A stretch of 53,354 nucleotides of DNA from JBFXAN01 sp050184225 (GTDB taxonomy: Bacteria > Chloroflexota > Dehalococcoidia > CAUJGQ01). The stretch spans positions 1 to 53,354 of the forward strand of contig JBFXAN010000026.1 in NCBI GenBank assembly GCA_050184225.1, read 5' to 3'. A program made the translations under genes and the position numbers. Shown in pieces: positions 29,393 to 37,502 of the stretch. A model generated the notes under the pieces. It made no database searches, had not been told where the DNA came from, and saw only the letters and a list, made by a program, of their open reading frames with translations. The first letter of the stretch is position 1. Every line of letters starts with the position of its first letter.

Positions 29393-30720
29393 GGGCGTTG
29401 CGTGTCGCCGATCAGCGCGCCGGTAACGGCGCCATCCTCCTCATGCATGAGATGGATGGGGAGCAGTCGATTGTGGAGATCGTGCGATGAGGTCGTGACC
29501 GCGCGGATATAGTTGTCGGTGAGTCCCTCCCAGGCCGGCACACCGTCCCGGCGTACGATCTGCTCCCAGAGGACGGTCATCGTCCGGCCGAGATAGCGCC
29601 GGCGGAATCCGGCGGCGGACTCCCGCGCAACGCTCAGCATCTCGTCGAGCCGCGTCCGTTTCACGTCAGGCGGCACATGATCCGCGAGCCGGTTGGCGGT
29701 CGTACCCGGCCGGCGCGAATACGGGAAGACGTGCATCTGCGCGAACGCGGCCTCGCGGCAGAACGCGATCGACTCGGCATGCTCGGCGTCCGTCTCGCCG
29801 GGAAACCCGACCATCACATCGGTGGTGATCGCAACATCGGGCACGGCGTCGCGGATCGCGCGGAGCGCCGCACGGTACTGATCCTTCTGGTACCGCCGGC
29901 GCATCCGCCGCAGCACCGTTGCGCTGCCGCTCTGCAGGGCAAGGTGAAAGTGCCGGCAGAGCCGCGGATCCTCCCAGAGCGCGAGCAGCTCCGGCGTCAT
30001 GTCCTGTGGCTGGAGCGAAGAGAAGCGGATTCTGGGAACGCTCGTTTCGCTCAAGAGCGTCCGGATCACGGCCGCTGGACCGAACCGCTCGGTGTCGAGG
30101 TCGCGGCCGTAAGCGCCGAGCTGGGTGCCGGTGATCACGACCTCCTGAGCCCCCTCCTCCTCCCGCTCGCGCACGACGGCGGCAACGTCCCGCGGGTCGA
30201 AGCTGCGCTCGCGGCCCCGCGTGCGCGGCACGATGCAGAAGGCGCAGACATCGTTGCAGCCCTCCTGTGCCTTTACAAAGGCGCGGGTCCGCAGTCCGGC
30301 CGCCTTCGCCGGCGATGCACCGGCGCTCGGCCGGTGTGCGAGCAGGCGCCGCACGACCTCCGCCTTATCGCGGCTCGGCACGACCAGATCGGCGCCGATG
30401 GCGAGCGCCGCGTCGAAGCCGGCCGTCTCCGGAAAGCAGCCGGTGAGGACGATCGTTGCGTCCGGCGACAGCCGTCGGGCGAGCCGGACGAGATGCCGCG
30501 ACTTCCGGTCCGCGACATGCGTCACCGAGCACGAGTTGATGACGAAGGCGTCGGCGGCGGCGGGCCGGTCGAACACCGCACAGCCCGCCGCCGTCAACTC
30601 GCGGGCGATTGCGTCGGACTCCGCCTGGTTCAGCTTGCAGCCGAGCGTAAGCACGGCGACGGTGCGGAGCGGCGGCCGTTGGGCACTGACATCGGCAGGG
30701 ACGTCGATCGAAGCGGTCAT
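29389..30720 (-). CDS. mtaB: tRNA t6A37 methylthiotransferase MtaB
   Basis: A 443-residue radical SAM methylthiotransferase that converts t6A37 to ms2t6A in tRNAs reading ANN codons. The N-terminal MTTase domain starts with VAVLTLGCKLNQAESDAIAR (first cluster Cys) and continues with NSCSVTHVADRKSR and TGCFPETAG. The radical SAM motif is GCNDVCAFCIVPRTRGRERS (CxxxCxxC). A TRAM-like C-terminus follows. 'CKLNQAES' distinguishes MtaB from RimO and MiaB. Overlaps scpB downstream and the membrane-protein gene upstream by 4 bp each. Confidence 0.93.
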   Translation of the reverse strand: MTASIDVPADVSAQRPPLRTVAVLTLGCKLNQAESDAIARELTAAGCAVFDRPAAADAFVINSCSVTHVADRKSRHLVRLARRLSPDATIVLTGCFPETAGFDAALAIGADLVVPSRDKAEVVRRLLAHRPSAGASPAKAAGLRTRAFVKAQEGCNDVCAFCIVPRTRGRERSFDPRDVAAVVREREEEGAQEVVITGTQLGAYGRDLDTERFGPAAVIRTLLSETSVPRIRFSSLQPQDMTPELLALWEDPRLCRHFHLALQSGSATVLRRMRRRYQKDQYRAALRAIRDAVPDVAITTDVMVGFPGETDAEHAESIAFCREAAFAQMHVFPYSRRPGTTANRLADHVPPDVKRTRLDEMLSVARESAAGFRRRYLGRTMTVLWEQIVRRDGVPAWEGLTDNYIRAVTTSSHDLHNRLLPIHLMHEEDGAVTGALIGDTQRP

Positions 30721-31331
30721 AACAGATCCAGTGTAGCGGCAGTTGAGGGCGACGACGAGAACTCAGGATTCTCGGCCCTCTCAAGGGCGACGACGAACCG
30801 GCCGGTTGAGGAGAGCACATCAGAGGTTTGTCGCGTGTACCCGTTCCCGCTATGAACGATGCTGAAGAGCGTGTAACTGGGCGACGGTTTCAGCCAGCAA
30901 TCATGACATGGAGACGGCGCAACCGGGGTGAGTGGTTCGGTGATGCCAATGCGAGCCAGCAACTCAGGCATGGAGACATCGAGGGCTGCAATGACGGCTC
31001 CCTCTCGATACAGCGAAAGGAGAGTCGATCGCGGCGTTGCTTGCAAGGCTGTTGCTGTGAAAACGACTGTCTGAGACGTGGCAATGCTAGCCGGTTCCGA
31101 AACTTCCAAAGAGGTTCGTGCAACGAAGCCACGCTGTCTCAGTTCGGTGACGGTACGGACCACCACTGGATTCTGGTCAATCGGATCCGCCACGATGATC
31201 CGGTTCACCATTTGCTGAGCTTCCGTGGTGTTACGCACCGCGATCCCGACAGCACTGACAACGAGAAGTGCGACGAGGACGAGGATCGGCACCGCTCGAG
31301 ATACGGCTGCTGTCAAACTGCGCTTGACCAC
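30717..31331 (-). CDS. Hypothetical protein with N-terminal membrane anchor
   Basis: A 204-residue protein with one N-terminal hydrophobic segment (VPILVLVALLVVSAVGIAV) and an extracytoplasmic remainder. That part has a beta-rich pattern (VADPIDQNPVVVRTVTEL, ATSQTVVFTATALQATPRST) and a two-Cys motif PCHDCW. Function unknown. GTG 31331 is chosen (GGAG at good spacing); a TTG two codons earlier is possible. A TATGAT lies upstream as a -10 candidate. It opens the operon with mtaB, scpB and DUF503 (overlap ATGA). Base composition is somewhat less G+C-rich than that of its neighbours. Confidence 0.6.
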   Translation of the reverse strand: MVKRSLTAAVSRAVPILVLVALLVVSAVGIAVRNTTEAQQMVNRIIVADPIDQNPVVVRTVTELRQRGFVARTSLEVSEPASIATSQTVVFTATALQATPRSTLLSLYREGAVIAALDVSMPELLARIGITEPLTPVAPSPCHDCWLKPSPSYTLFSIVHSGNGYTRQTSDVLSSTGRFVVALERAENPEFSSSPSTAATLDLL

Positions 31332-31443
31332 GCTCAATACTCCGCGTCATCTAGTGCGATCATACGATCTTGGTCACGATGCGACTGCCCAGCAGGCGAC
31401 GACCCGTGGCAGGCCCGTCAGGTCGCCGTCTCGCTACAATGCG

Positions 31444-31635
31444 GTGAAGGGGCGAGGAGGGACGACGATCAAGACCGTTCTCACCGTGTTGATGCTGGTC
31501 GGGGTGGTGATGGCGCTGCTCGGCGTCGTGCGCGTGCCGTTCGCGGTACGCTTCTGGCGGCGGATGCAGTGGGTGGCGTGGGTCTATGTCGCTGTCGTCC
31601 TCCTCTCCGCGATCCGGCTCTGGTTTCTGAACTGA
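31444..31635 (+). CDS. Small membrane protein (start codon uncertain)
   Basis: Up to 63 residues with two hydrophobic segments (TVLTVLMLVGVVMALLGVV and WVAWVYVAVVLLSAIRLW). TACAAT lies at 31435-31440, so transcription should begin near 31447, after the GTG at 31444. The only good ribosome site, AGGAGG (31455-31460), is 7 bases before an ATC codon (31468); initiation there would give a natural-looking N-terminus (Met)KTVLTVLML. No ATG is nearby except internal ones. Either a rare AUC start or a base error for ATG. It precedes the glycerate kinase gene by 12 bp and is probably co-transcribed. Confidence 0.55.
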   Translation: MKGRGGTTIKTVLTVLMLVGVVMALLGVVRVPFAVRFWRRMQWVAWVYVAVVLLSAIRLWFLN

Positions 31636-31647
31636 GATGGTGTGGCG

Positions 31648-32790
31648 ATGCGAGTCTTGATCGCGCCCCAGGAGTTCAAGGGCAGCCTGACCGCGGTCGC
31701 AGCCGCGCGGGCGATGGCCGAAGGTGTGCGCCGGGCGGACACCGAGGTTGGCGTTGATCTCGCGCCGCTCTCCGACGGCGGACCGGGATTCCTCGACGCG
31801 ATGCTCGATGCGACGGATGGAACACGCCTGCGGGTGATGGCGCGCGATCCGCTCGGCAGATCGGTGGAAGCCGCGATCGGGCTGATCGATGCAGGACGAA
31901 CCGCGATCATCGAGTCGGCAGAAGCGACGGGGATCAAGCGGCTCCGCCAGGATGAGTTTGCCCCTCGCTACGCGACCACGTCGGGCGTCGGCGATCTGAT
32001 TCTGGCTGCGCTCGATGCCGGCGCCGAACGTCTGATCGTCGGACTTGGCGGCAGCGCCACCAACGATGGCGGCGCCGGCATGGCCCAGGCGCTCGGCGTC
32101 CGACTGCTCGATGGTTGCGGCGTGGACCTGCCGCCGGGCGGCGCGGCGCTGCGCGCGCTGGCCGCGATCGATGCCACCGGCATCGACCCACGGCTGGCCG
32201 CCGTCGATTTGCTGATGGCGAGCGATGTCCGCAATCCTCTGTGCGGTCCGGATGGGGCGAGCGCCGTCTTTGGTCCGCAAAAGGGCGCGGATGCGGCAGC
32301 CGTGCGGGATCTGGATGCCGCGCTCAAGCATTACGCCGTGCGTGTCTCGCTCGATCTTGGCATCGATGTGGGGAGCACTCCCGGTGCGGGCGCCGCCGGT
32401 GGATTGGGCGCCGGTCTGATCGCATTCCTGGACGCGCGGGTGCAGTCCGGATTTGATCTCGTCTCGCAAACGATTGGTCTTGAAACACGGATCGGTGCGG
32501 CGGATCTCGTGCTCACCGGTGAGGGCCGGCTCGATGGCCAGACTGGGTTCGGCAAGACCGTGGCCGGCGTCGCCCGCCTGGGGCATGCGGCAGAGGTGCC
32601 GGTCGTCGCGCTCTGCGGTGGCCTCGCGCCCGGCTGGCGTTCACTGCTGACTGAAGGGTTGACAGCGGCGTTTTCAGTCGTCCCGGCACCGATGACGCTC
32701 GACGACGCTCACCGAGATGCCAGCGAACTGGTTACGGCTGCGGCAGAGCAGGTGATACGGCTGACCGCTACGTTCGCGAGCCGAACCTGA
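31648..32790 (+). CDS. Glycerate kinase (GlxK/GarK family)
   Basis: A 380-residue glycerate kinase of the class II (GlxK/GarK) family, forming 2-phosphoglycerate (or 3-phosphoglycerate) from D-glycerate and ATP. Motifs: VLIAPQEFKGSLTAVAAARA (N-terminal; FKGS/FKGT motif), APLSDGGPGFLDAML, LIVGLGGSATNDGGAGMAQA, MASDVRNPLCGPDGASAVFG, PGAGAAGGLGAGLIAFL and LVLTGEGRLDGQTGFGKT. These are all the expected conserved blocks at normal length. ATG at 31648 (GTG two codons before is possible). Its presence suggests glycerate or glycolate salvage; no other gene of that pathway adjoins. Confidence 0.92.
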   Translation: MRVLIAPQEFKGSLTAVAAARAMAEGVRRADTEVGVDLAPLSDGGPGFLDAMLDATDGTRLRVMARDPLGRSVEAAIGLIDAGRTAIIESAEATGIKRLRQDEFAPRYATTSGVGDLILAALDAGAERLIVGLGGSATNDGGAGMAQALGVRLLDGCGVDLPPGGAALRALAAIDATGIDPRLAAVDLLMASDVRNPLCGPDGASAVFGPQKGADAAAVRDLDAALKHYAVRVSLDLGIDVGSTPGAGAAGGLGAGLIAFLDARVQSGFDLVSQTIGLETRIGAADLVLTGEGRLDGQTGFGKTVAGVARLGHAAEVPVVALCGGLAPGWRSLLTEGLTAAFSVVPAPMTLDDAHRDASELVTAAAEQVIRLTATFASRT

Positions 32791-32822
32791 TCGCCGGGCG
32801 AACCAGACGCGATCGACACACG

Positions 32823-34187
32823 TCAAACAGGGACGCCGAAGAGGTCATACGGTTGCGCCTCGGTCACGCGCGCGCGGATGACGTCGCCCGGTTGGGCCGC
32901 GCCGCGGACATGCACCGCGCCGTCCACTTCGGGTGCGTCGCGGTGGGATCGGCCGGTCGCCGTTCCGTTCGCGTCGGTCGATTCAATCAGCACATCAAGC
33001 TCCGTGCCGACGAGGGCGCGATTCTTGGCGAACGTGATCCCCTGTTGCTGCTTCATCACGGCCGCCCGCCGGGTGCGCTTCACCCGCTCGCTCAGTTGTC
33101 CATCCATCGTGGCCGCCGGTGTTCGTTCCTGCGGGGAGTAGGTGAAGACGCCGAGGTGGTCGAACTGCACCTCGCGGACGAAGGCGAGCAACTCCTCGAA
33201 CTCGGCCTCGGTTTCGCCGGGAAAGCCGACGATCAGCGAGGTGCGCAGGGCGATGTTGGGCATCGCCTCGCGGAGCTCGGCGAGTGTGCGCCGGACCATC
33301 GTCATATTGGCCGGGCGGCGCATCCGGCGCAGCATCGAAACGCTGCCGTGCTGGAGCGGCATATCGAGATAGGGAACGACCTCCGGGATCTCCGCCATCG
33401 CCGCGATCAGCCGCCGGCTGACCCGGCCAGGATAGGCATACATCAGCCGCAGCCATGTGCCCGGCACGGCCCCGGCGATCAGCCGTAGCAGGTCGGGCAG
33501 GGCATCGCGCCGGCCGAGGTCTTCGCCGTAGGCCGTGCTGTCCTGCGCGACGAGCACGAGCTCTCGCGCGCCCTCCTCGACGAGCTGACGGGCACGCTGC
33601 ACCAGTTCGCCGGCGCCGATCGAGGTGAAGCGCCCTTTGATCGTGGGGATGATGCAGAAGGTACACGGTGCGTTGCAGCCGTCGGAGATCTTGAGATAGG
33701 CGCTGACCCGGCGTGGACCGAGCATGCCCTCATACGGGATGTCGTAGGCGGCACGCGGCTCGTTGCCGACGAGCGCGGCGACCTCCTCCCACTGATTCAC
33801 GCCGAAGATGTCGTCAACCTCGGGGATTTCGCCCGCCAGTTCCTCGCCGTAGAGCTGCGTCATGCATCCGGCGACGACCAGCTTCTGGTGTGGCCGCTTG
33901 TCTGCCGCCAGCTCGAGGACCGCGTTGATCGATTCCTCCTTCGAGGCGTCGATGAAGCCGCAGGTGTTGACGACCAGCAGGTCCGCCGCCGACGGCCGGT
34001 CGACGGGAACGTGGCCGGCGCGGCGCATGATCGACTCGAACGTCTCAGAATCGACGACGTTCTTCGGGCAGCCGAGCGTCACGAGATGATAGGCGGCGCC
34101 CCCCGCCGGGGCTGGTTTTGCATCAGCAACCGATTGCGGCGCCGGCAGCGCGTCGAAAAAGGTGATCGGATGTCGGTCAGCGGTCAT
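32823..34187 (-). CDS. rimO: Ribosomal protein S12 methylthiotransferase RimO
   Basis: A 454-residue radical SAM enzyme that methylthiolates the conserved aspartate (Asp88/89) of ribosomal protein S12. After a 30-residue Pro/Ala-rich leader comes YHLVTLGCPKNVVDSETFES (first cluster Cys40; 'GCPKN-VDSE' is specific to RimO). Other motifs: NTCGFIDASKEESI, VAGCMTQLYG, radical SAM GCNAPCTFCIIPTIKGRFTS, and a C-terminal TRAM domain (VPVRTxxAQPGDV-like). TAGGAT ends 6 bases before the ATG, predicting a leaderless transcript. The RodZ/PASTA-like gene precedes it on the same strand. Confidence 0.95.
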   Translation of the reverse strand: MTADRHPITFFDALPAPQSVADAKPAPAGGAAYHLVTLGCPKNVVDSETFESIMRRAGHVPVDRPSAADLLVVNTCGFIDASKEESINAVLELAADKRPHQKLVVAGCMTQLYGEELAGEIPEVDDIFGVNQWEEVAALVGNEPRAAYDIPYEGMLGPRRVSAYLKISDGCNAPCTFCIIPTIKGRFTSIGAGELVQRARQLVEEGARELVLVAQDSTAYGEDLGRRDALPDLLRLIAGAVPGTWLRLMYAYPGRVSRRLIAAMAEIPEVVPYLDMPLQHGSVSMLRRMRRPANMTMVRRTLAELREAMPNIALRTSLIVGFPGETEAEFEELLAFVREVQFDHLGVFTYSPQERTPAATMDGQLSERVKRTRRAAVMKQQQGITFAKNRALVGTELDVLIESTDANGTATGRSHRDAPEVDGAVHVRGAAQPGDVIRARVTEAQPYDLFGVPV

Positions 34188-34193
34188 TGATCG

Positions 34194-34199
34194 ATCCTA
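34194..34199 (-). promoter_or_regulatory. -10 box of rimO (leaderless)
   Basis: TAGGAT on the minus strand ends 6 bases before the rimO ATG, the same spacing as in ribD; no ribosome site is present. Confidence 0.45.
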
Positions 34200-34230
34200 C
34201 CATGCCGTGACGGTTGACCCGGCCTGGTCA

Positions 34231-34902
34231 CTATCGGCCGCCGCTGCTGACGAAGAGGACGGCATCGGTCGGACGCTGCACGATGGCGTTCGGTCCAGGC
34301 AACTGCCGCACGACCCGTCCCGCCGGAACGCTGCTGGACGGCACTTCAATCACCAGCGGACGCAGGCCCGCCTGCTCCATCTGCCCGAGCGCCGCCGGCA
34401 GTTCCTCCTGCTCGACGTCAGGGACTCGGTACGTCGTTCCTGAACCGCGCTCGGCCAGCACGACGAGCTCGGCGTGAGCGCGCTCGGCGCCGCTGGCGCA
34501 CAGCGATCCGAGGAGGCCGGCGACGACGAGCAGACCGGCGATCGCGGCGCCAACCAGCACCGGCTGTCGCCGGATCGTGATCGACGGCAGCGACGGTAGC
34601 GACGGCCGGCGTGATTCCTGAGGCTCGCGAAAGATGCGGTCGGAGTGGACGAGGCCGTCGGCGCTGTCGTCGCCGGAATCGTTGGGAAAGAGCGCCAGCA
34701 TCTCGGCGGAATCGAGGCCAAGATATTGTGCGTAGACGCGGAGGAAGCCGCGTGCCTGGACCTGGGCGGGAAAGGCGCCGAAGTCCTCCTCCTCCAGAGC
34801 AAGCAGATACCGGCGAGCGATTCGCGTCTCGCGCTCGACATCCTCCAACGCAACGCCGCGTGCCTCGCGCGTTTCGGCGAGGATGCGGCCCAGGCCGATC
34901 AT
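34231..34902 (-). CDS. RodZ-like HTH membrane protein with PASTA-like C-terminus
   Basis: A 223-residue protein. Residues 1-70 form the RodZ-type HTH (LGRILAETREARGVALEDVE, then TRIARRYLLALEEEDFGAFP and RGFLRVYAQYLGLD), which in RodZ binds MreB. A linker and one membrane helix (VLVGAAIAGLLVVAGLLGSL) follow. The outside part (about 65 residues) has a PASTA-like unit: TYRVPDVEQEELPAALGQME, then GLRPLVIEVPSS and VVRQLPGPNAIV. Combining RodZ HTH with PASTA would link the cytoskeleton to peptidoglycan sensing (inference). The ATG overlaps the stop of a small upstream zinc-ribbon-like frame as ATGA. Confidence 0.78.
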   Translation of the reverse strand: MIGLGRILAETREARGVALEDVERETRIARRYLLALEEEDFGAFPAQVQARGFLRVYAQYLGLDSAEMLALFPNDSGDDSADGLVHSDRIFREPQESRRPSLPSLPSITIRRQPVLVGAAIAGLLVVAGLLGSLCASGAERAHAELVVLAERGSGTTYRVPDVEQEELPAALGQMEQAGLRPLVIEVPSSSVPAGRVVRQLPGPNAIVQRPTDAVLFVSSGGR

Positions 34903-35105
34903 CGGCGGCCATGCCCTCCCAACGACGGATGTGCGTGCGACGCACCAGCCGCGCCCTCCGGGAACGTGTCCGGCGCGGCATCCCACGCGGGGCTCGTGTC
35001 CGCGACCCAGGGCTGTGCACCACACACGGAACACGCGATCCCCGCGGTCCCCGGCGCCCGCCACAGTCCGTGGCGCAAGCAACCTGATGAGACCCCTGAG
35101 CTCAT
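34899..35105 (-). CDS. Small Cys-containing putative zinc-ribbon-like protein
   Basis: A 68-residue frame: SSGCLRHGLWRAPGTAGIAC, then SVCGAQPWVADTSPAW and a tail rich in Ala, Gly, Ser, His. The Cys-x3-His and CxxC pattern could bind zinc. Support for reality: its stop overlaps the RodZ-like ATG (ATGA coupling), and TACACT (35111-35116, minus strand) ends 5 bases before the ATG, as in other leaderless genes here. Against: no family recognised and G+C-rich DNA gives chance frames. An RNA gene (for example 4.5S RNA) was considered for this space and not supported. Confidence 0.4.
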   Translation of the reverse strand: MSSGVSSGCLRHGLWRAPGTAGIACSVCGAQPWVADTSPAWDAAPDTFPEGAAGASHAHPSLGGHGRR

Positions 35106-35110
35106 GTGAC

Positions 35111-35116
35111 AGTGTA
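35111..35116 (-). promoter_or_regulatory. -10 box for the small gene and RodZ-like gene
   Basis: TACACT on the minus strand ends 5 bases before the ATG of the 68-residue frame; probably the promoter of the unit that includes the RodZ-like gene. Confidence 0.4.
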
Positions 35117-35161
35117 CGGTGAGAGACGTGGTGTCGTTCAATTGCGCCGCGAGGAGGGATC

Positions 35162-36910
35162 GTGCCGTTCAATCGTGACGGCTGGTTGCCGCTCGTGCGG
35201 ACCGCCGGTCCGCCGGATGCCGGCGTGCGCCCGGTTCGAAAGGGTGCTGCAACCAGAGGAGCCGCCGGCGACCACGGCGATGCACGGCCGCGTCGATGGA
35301 CACGCGGCCCGATCGCCGCCGTGGCCGTGGCGACGCTCTATGTCATGCTGCTCGCTCCCCTGCTCCGGTTTGGCATCGACGATCTCGGCATCGCTGCCGT
35401 GTTCTCGACGGACGAGGCGCTCTCCGGTCGCATCGTTCGCGCGATGATCGAGAACCGCACGCTCAACCCGCAACACTTCTTCGCCTACGGTGCCTTCTAC
35501 CACGAGCTGGCCGCGCTGCCGCTGATGCCCTTCGCCTGGCTCGGAGCCGGCGACCGCGCCGCGCTGTTGAGCCTGCGGTTCGTGGCATTGGTCTCCGGCG
35601 GCGCGACCGTGCTGCTCACCGCCTGGCTCGGCGCGCGGCTGTACGGATGGCCGGCCGGCGTCCTCGCCGCTGCTCTGCTGGCCGCGTCGCCGGAACTGGC
35701 CCGGTGGTCGATCACCGCGCATCCGGACACGCTCCAACTGGCGCTGATCACCGGCGGCCTGATCGCCGTGGTGTCTGTGCGGGAACGACCATCACCCGGA
35801 CGGATCGCCGTCGCGGCGGTGCTGGCAGGTATGGCCTTCGGTACGAAATATGGCGGCCTCTTCCTCCTGCCGCTGATCCTCCTCGCGGCGTGGTGCGCGC
35901 TGGTCGAGCAGGGGCGACGAGGCGCTCCGTTGCTCCAACAGTTCGCCCTCCAGCTCGCGCTCGTCGCGATGGCATTCGCGGCGGCCTTTGTCGTGACGAA
36001 TCCGTACGCGGCCATCGAGTGGCGGCGATTTCTCACCCAGTTCGAAGCCGAAATCCAGCACGCCCGTGCCGGACATGTCTTCGCCGGCACGGCCGGATGG
36101 TGGAACTGGATCGAGATCGTCGCGTCACCAAAGGGTGCGGGTGTGGTGACGTTCGCGGTTGCGCTCGCCGGCTGGGTGCGGTTGGGGTGGGATCGGGCGA
36201 GGATGTGGCGCGCGCCGATGACGCCGTGGTGGCGGCGGGTTGCGACGTTGCTTGACGCGCGGGCGCTGATCGCCCTCTGGACGGCTGGCTATCTCGCCTA
36301 CCTGATCGGCTTCGTCGGGTTGCACGAGCCGCGCTATGCGCTGCCGGCGCTGCCGGGCCTTGCCGTTAGCGCAGCGGGATTCGTTGTATTCGTCCTACGA
36401 GGGGCGAGCCAACGAACCGCGCTCGTGGCCGGCGCGCTGGTGATCGCGTGTGCTGTGCTCCCGGCGGCAATCCCGCTGCGTGATGTCTACGCGACGCGGA
36501 CCGCGCAGCGGGCGGATGGCGGCAATCCCCGGATCGCCGCCGGCAGGTGGCTCGCCGAGCACGTTCCCGCCGAGGCGTCGATTCTTGCCGATGCCTACGT
36601 CTATGTGCCGCCGGTGTTTTCGCACCACGCCGAGACGTTTGGACTGACGGCAGAGCAGATTGATGCCGTTCGCCCGGTCGTGATCGTCACGAATGAGGAC
36701 ATCCGCGGTCGATTTCGTGATGTAGAACGGGCGGAGCGATATGTCGATGGTGCGGCGGTATTTCACAGGCGTGCAGACGCCTACGCGCGCCTCGAAGCCG
36801 GTCAGGTCAGGTGCTATCGATTGCTACAGGACTTTGGATCGGTGCGCGTCTATGCCGACGAAGAAGCGCTTCGCGACGGGAAACAGCGCGGCTGCGGCAC
36901 GGAGACATAA
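35162..36910 (+). CDS. GT-C family membrane glycosyltransferase
   Basis: A 582-residue polytopic protein of the ArnT/PMT type. The N-terminal cytoplasmic part is long and basic (about 50 residues). The first outer loop has the acidic motif STDEALSGRIVRAMIENRTL; a later NPQHFFAYGAFYHELAALPL fits GT-C loops. About ten membrane segments reach residue 440, then a soluble C-terminal domain of about 140 residues (RIAAGRWLAEHVPAEASILA, ADAYVYVPPVF). GTG start with GAGGAGGG 4-6 bases upstream. It is convergent with rpsT (44-bp gap). Third GT-C gene in the window. Confidence 0.82.
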   Translation: MPFNRDGWLPLVRTAGPPDAGVRPVRKGAATRGAAGDHGDARPRRWTRGPIAAVAVATLYVMLLAPLLRFGIDDLGIAAVFSTDEALSGRIVRAMIENRTLNPQHFFAYGAFYHELAALPLMPFAWLGAGDRAALLSLRFVALVSGGATVLLTAWLGARLYGWPAGVLAAALLAASPELARWSITAHPDTLQLALITGGLIAVVSVRERPSPGRIAVAAVLAGMAFGTKYGGLFLLPLILLAAWCALVEQGRRGAPLLQQFALQLALVAMAFAAAFVVTNPYAAIEWRRFLTQFEAEIQHARAGHVFAGTAGWWNWIEIVASPKGAGVVTFAVALAGWVRLGWDRARMWRAPMTPWWRRVATLLDARALIALWTAGYLAYLIGFVGLHEPRYALPALPGLAVSAAGFVVFVLRGASQRTALVAGALVIACAVLPAAIPLRDVYATRTAQRADGGNPRIAAGRWLAEHVPAEASILADAYVYVPPVFSHHAETFGLTAEQIDAVRPVVIVTNEDIRGRFRDVERAERYVDGAAVFHRRADAYARLEAGQVRCYRLLQDFGSVRVYADEEALRDGKQRGCGTET

Positions 36911-36954
36911 CGATGACTCCGTGCTGCAGCGGCGATTGTTGTGCGTCGATCCGG

Positions 36955-37308
36955 TTAAGAGGTCGTGCGGCGGCTGCGCGCGGCGCGGGCCGACCGGGCG
37001 CGCGCAGCAGCGGAGCGGGTGCGCGCCGTCTGGACCGCCACGGTGCCGCCGGCGTTGACGACGGCGAACTTGTGCATGAGCCGGGACTTGCGGCGGGCGG
37101 CATTGTTTGGGTGAATGATGCCCTTTTCGGCCGCCTTGTCCAACGCGCGGACCGCCTGCTTGAGCGCGTCGTCGTCTGCTTCACCGGCGCCCAACGACCG
37201 GTTCACAGTCTTGATATGCGTCCGCACCGAGGTACGCACGCCCCGATTCCGCATCCGGCGCTTGAGCGACTGGCGCCAGCGCTTCTCGGCTGACTTGATA
37301 TTGGCCAC
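36955..37308 (-). CDS. rpsT: 30S ribosomal protein S20, C-terminally extended
   Basis: A 117-residue S20. The canonical part is MANIKSAEKRWRQSLKRRMR, VRTHIKTVNRSL, then ALDKAAEKGIIHPNNAARRK and SRLMHKF, which binds 16S rRNA. S20 normally ends after about 88 residues; here a further about 30 residues, almost only Ala, Arg, Ser and Thr, are added. GTG start with GAGGAGGAATC 5 bases upstream; weak GTG or TTG starts are common in rpsT genes of other bacteria and tie to autoregulation. A long leader precedes it. Confidence 0.94.
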   Translation of the reverse strand: MANIKSAEKRWRQSLKRRMRNRGVRTSVRTHIKTVNRSLGAGEADDDALKQAVRALDKAAEKGIIHPNNAARRKSRLMHKFAVVNAGGTVAVQTARTRSAAARARSARAARSRRTTS

Positions 37309-37471
37309 GATTCCTCCTCGACCGGCACGTCGCGCGATCTGCGCGGTATGGGCGCATCATCGCTGATGGAATGCTGTCACTGCTGCATCGATGCCCGCAG
37401 GGTCGCGAGCAGCACCATAGGACGCTGCCGAACGCGAAGCTCGGCAGCAACTAGACAATCATAGCACAAGC
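37309..37471 (-). promoter_or_regulatory. rpsT promoter and long 5' leader
   Basis: On the minus strand an extended -10 TGCTATGAT lies at about 37466-37474, giving a leader of about 150 nt. The leader begins with a perfect-stem hairpin GCTGCCGA(G/A)...TCGGCAGC (37421-37445) and ends in a strong ribosome site. Such long structured leaders are typical of ribosomal-protein autoregulation; no direct S20-binding mimic can be claimed. A minus-strand gene begins beyond it only at 37503, whose stop is just upstream of this promoter. Confidence 0.5.
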
Positions 37472-37502
37472 CGGTCCGCTATCGGCGAGCGGCCGATTCG
37501 GG

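Noticed and set aside
34903..35161. Structured RNA such as the signal recognition particle RNA in the gap before the RodZ-like gene
   Set aside because: The G+C-rich segment has stems but not the GGAA/GNAR tetraloop region with the flanking asymmetric loop of SRP RNA; a small coding frame with coupled overlap explains it better.
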